From a bacterium (lineage in GTDB: Bacteria; Chloroflexota; Dormibacteria; UBA8260; Bog-877), in NCBI GenBank assembly GCA_021817185.1, contig JAKAVU010000033.1, positions 1 through 13,867 on the forward strand: 13,867 bases of DNA, read 5' to 3'. Shown in pieces: positions 13,781 to 13,867 of the stretch. Both the position numbers and the translations under genes were made by a program. The notes under the pieces were generated by a model, which saw nothing but the letters and a program-made list of their open reading frames with translations, made no database searches and was not told the origin of the DNA. Position 1 is the stretch's first letter. The number at the start of each line of letters is the position of its first letter.

Positions 13781-13867
13781 TCAGGCAGCCAGTCCTGCGG
13801 TGAGGGGGTTGGTGAGGAGTTGCTGACCGTCGCCTGAGAGCAGGGCCAGGGAGGCCTGGGAGAAGTG
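13781..13867 (-). CDS. 3' end of an unidentified gene running off the right edge
   Basis: The last 28 codons on the minus strand encode HFSQASLALLSGDGQQ followed by LLTNPLTAGLAA and tandem stops TGATGA (13778-13783). The strong G/C third-position bias and alanine/leucine-rich composition fit a real C-terminus. I do not recognise the family. A transposase is one possibility, given the broken genes beside it, but nothing in 28 residues proves it. Between 13746 and 13780 nothing else is seen. Confidence 0.45.
   Translation of the reverse strand, partial: HFSQASLALLSGDGQQLLTNPLTAGLAA

Noticed and set aside
1..13867. CRISPR arrays, tRNA or rRNA genes, complete insertion sequences
   Set aside because: I saw no regularly spaced repeats, no cloverleaf-like sequence, and no transposase with terminal inverted repeats.

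Overview
The window is high-GC DNA from an actinobacterium-like organism. The evidence is a strong G/C bias at third codon positions, GTG starts, and several genes whose start codon sits only 6-8 nt after a TAnnnT-like -10 box with no Shine-Dalgarno site, which is the leaderless arrangement common in Actinomycetota. The species cannot be named. No rRNA, tRNA, CRISPR array or complete insertion sequence is visible. The content is an accessory (defence) island with remnants of ordinary genes at the right edge.

Layout. (1) 1-309: AT-richer DNA with a possible 3' end of a gene, a promoter-like sequence and a perfect 9-bp stem-loop. (2) 310-2022 (-): a Lon-family AAA+ ATPase with an N-terminal Lon-type domain but no peptidase domain. 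(3) 2120-8485 (+): a compact operon. It runs from a coiled-coil/HARE-HTH protein, through a 34-codon mini-ORF overlapping both neighbours, to a complete type I restriction-modification system (hsdM, hsdS, hsdR) with overlapping start/stop codons and a strong stem-loop just after hsdR. The Lon-like gene diverges from it across a 97-bp promoter region. (4) 8591-12548: a second module of three genes. These are a DUF4062 (TIR-like fold) protein on minus, a MerR-like HTH protein with a long helical C-terminus on plus, and on minus a protein with a novel N-terminus and a C-terminal Schlafen AlbA_2 domain. (5) 12549-13867: the right edge. It holds a small C4 zinc-ribbon-like ORF, a 5'-truncated Mth938-domain gene, an intact NUDIX hydrolase, an antisense remnant of a GrpB-family gene and the last 28 codons of an unidentified minus-strand gene.

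How the parts may work together. HsdM2-S forms the modification enzyme, and HsdR adds ATP-driven translocation and cleavage. The HARE-HTH protein is co-oriented with and immediately upstream of hsdM, so it is probably an accessory DNA-binding component or regulator. The protease-less Lon ATPase could act as an unfoldase or remodeller of the same system. The DUF4062 / MerR-like / AlbA_2 trio looks like a separate sensor-effector module whose regulator sits between its two candidate effectors. These functional links are inference from gene order and domains. The truncated Mth938 gene suggests the island's right junction lies near position 12825.
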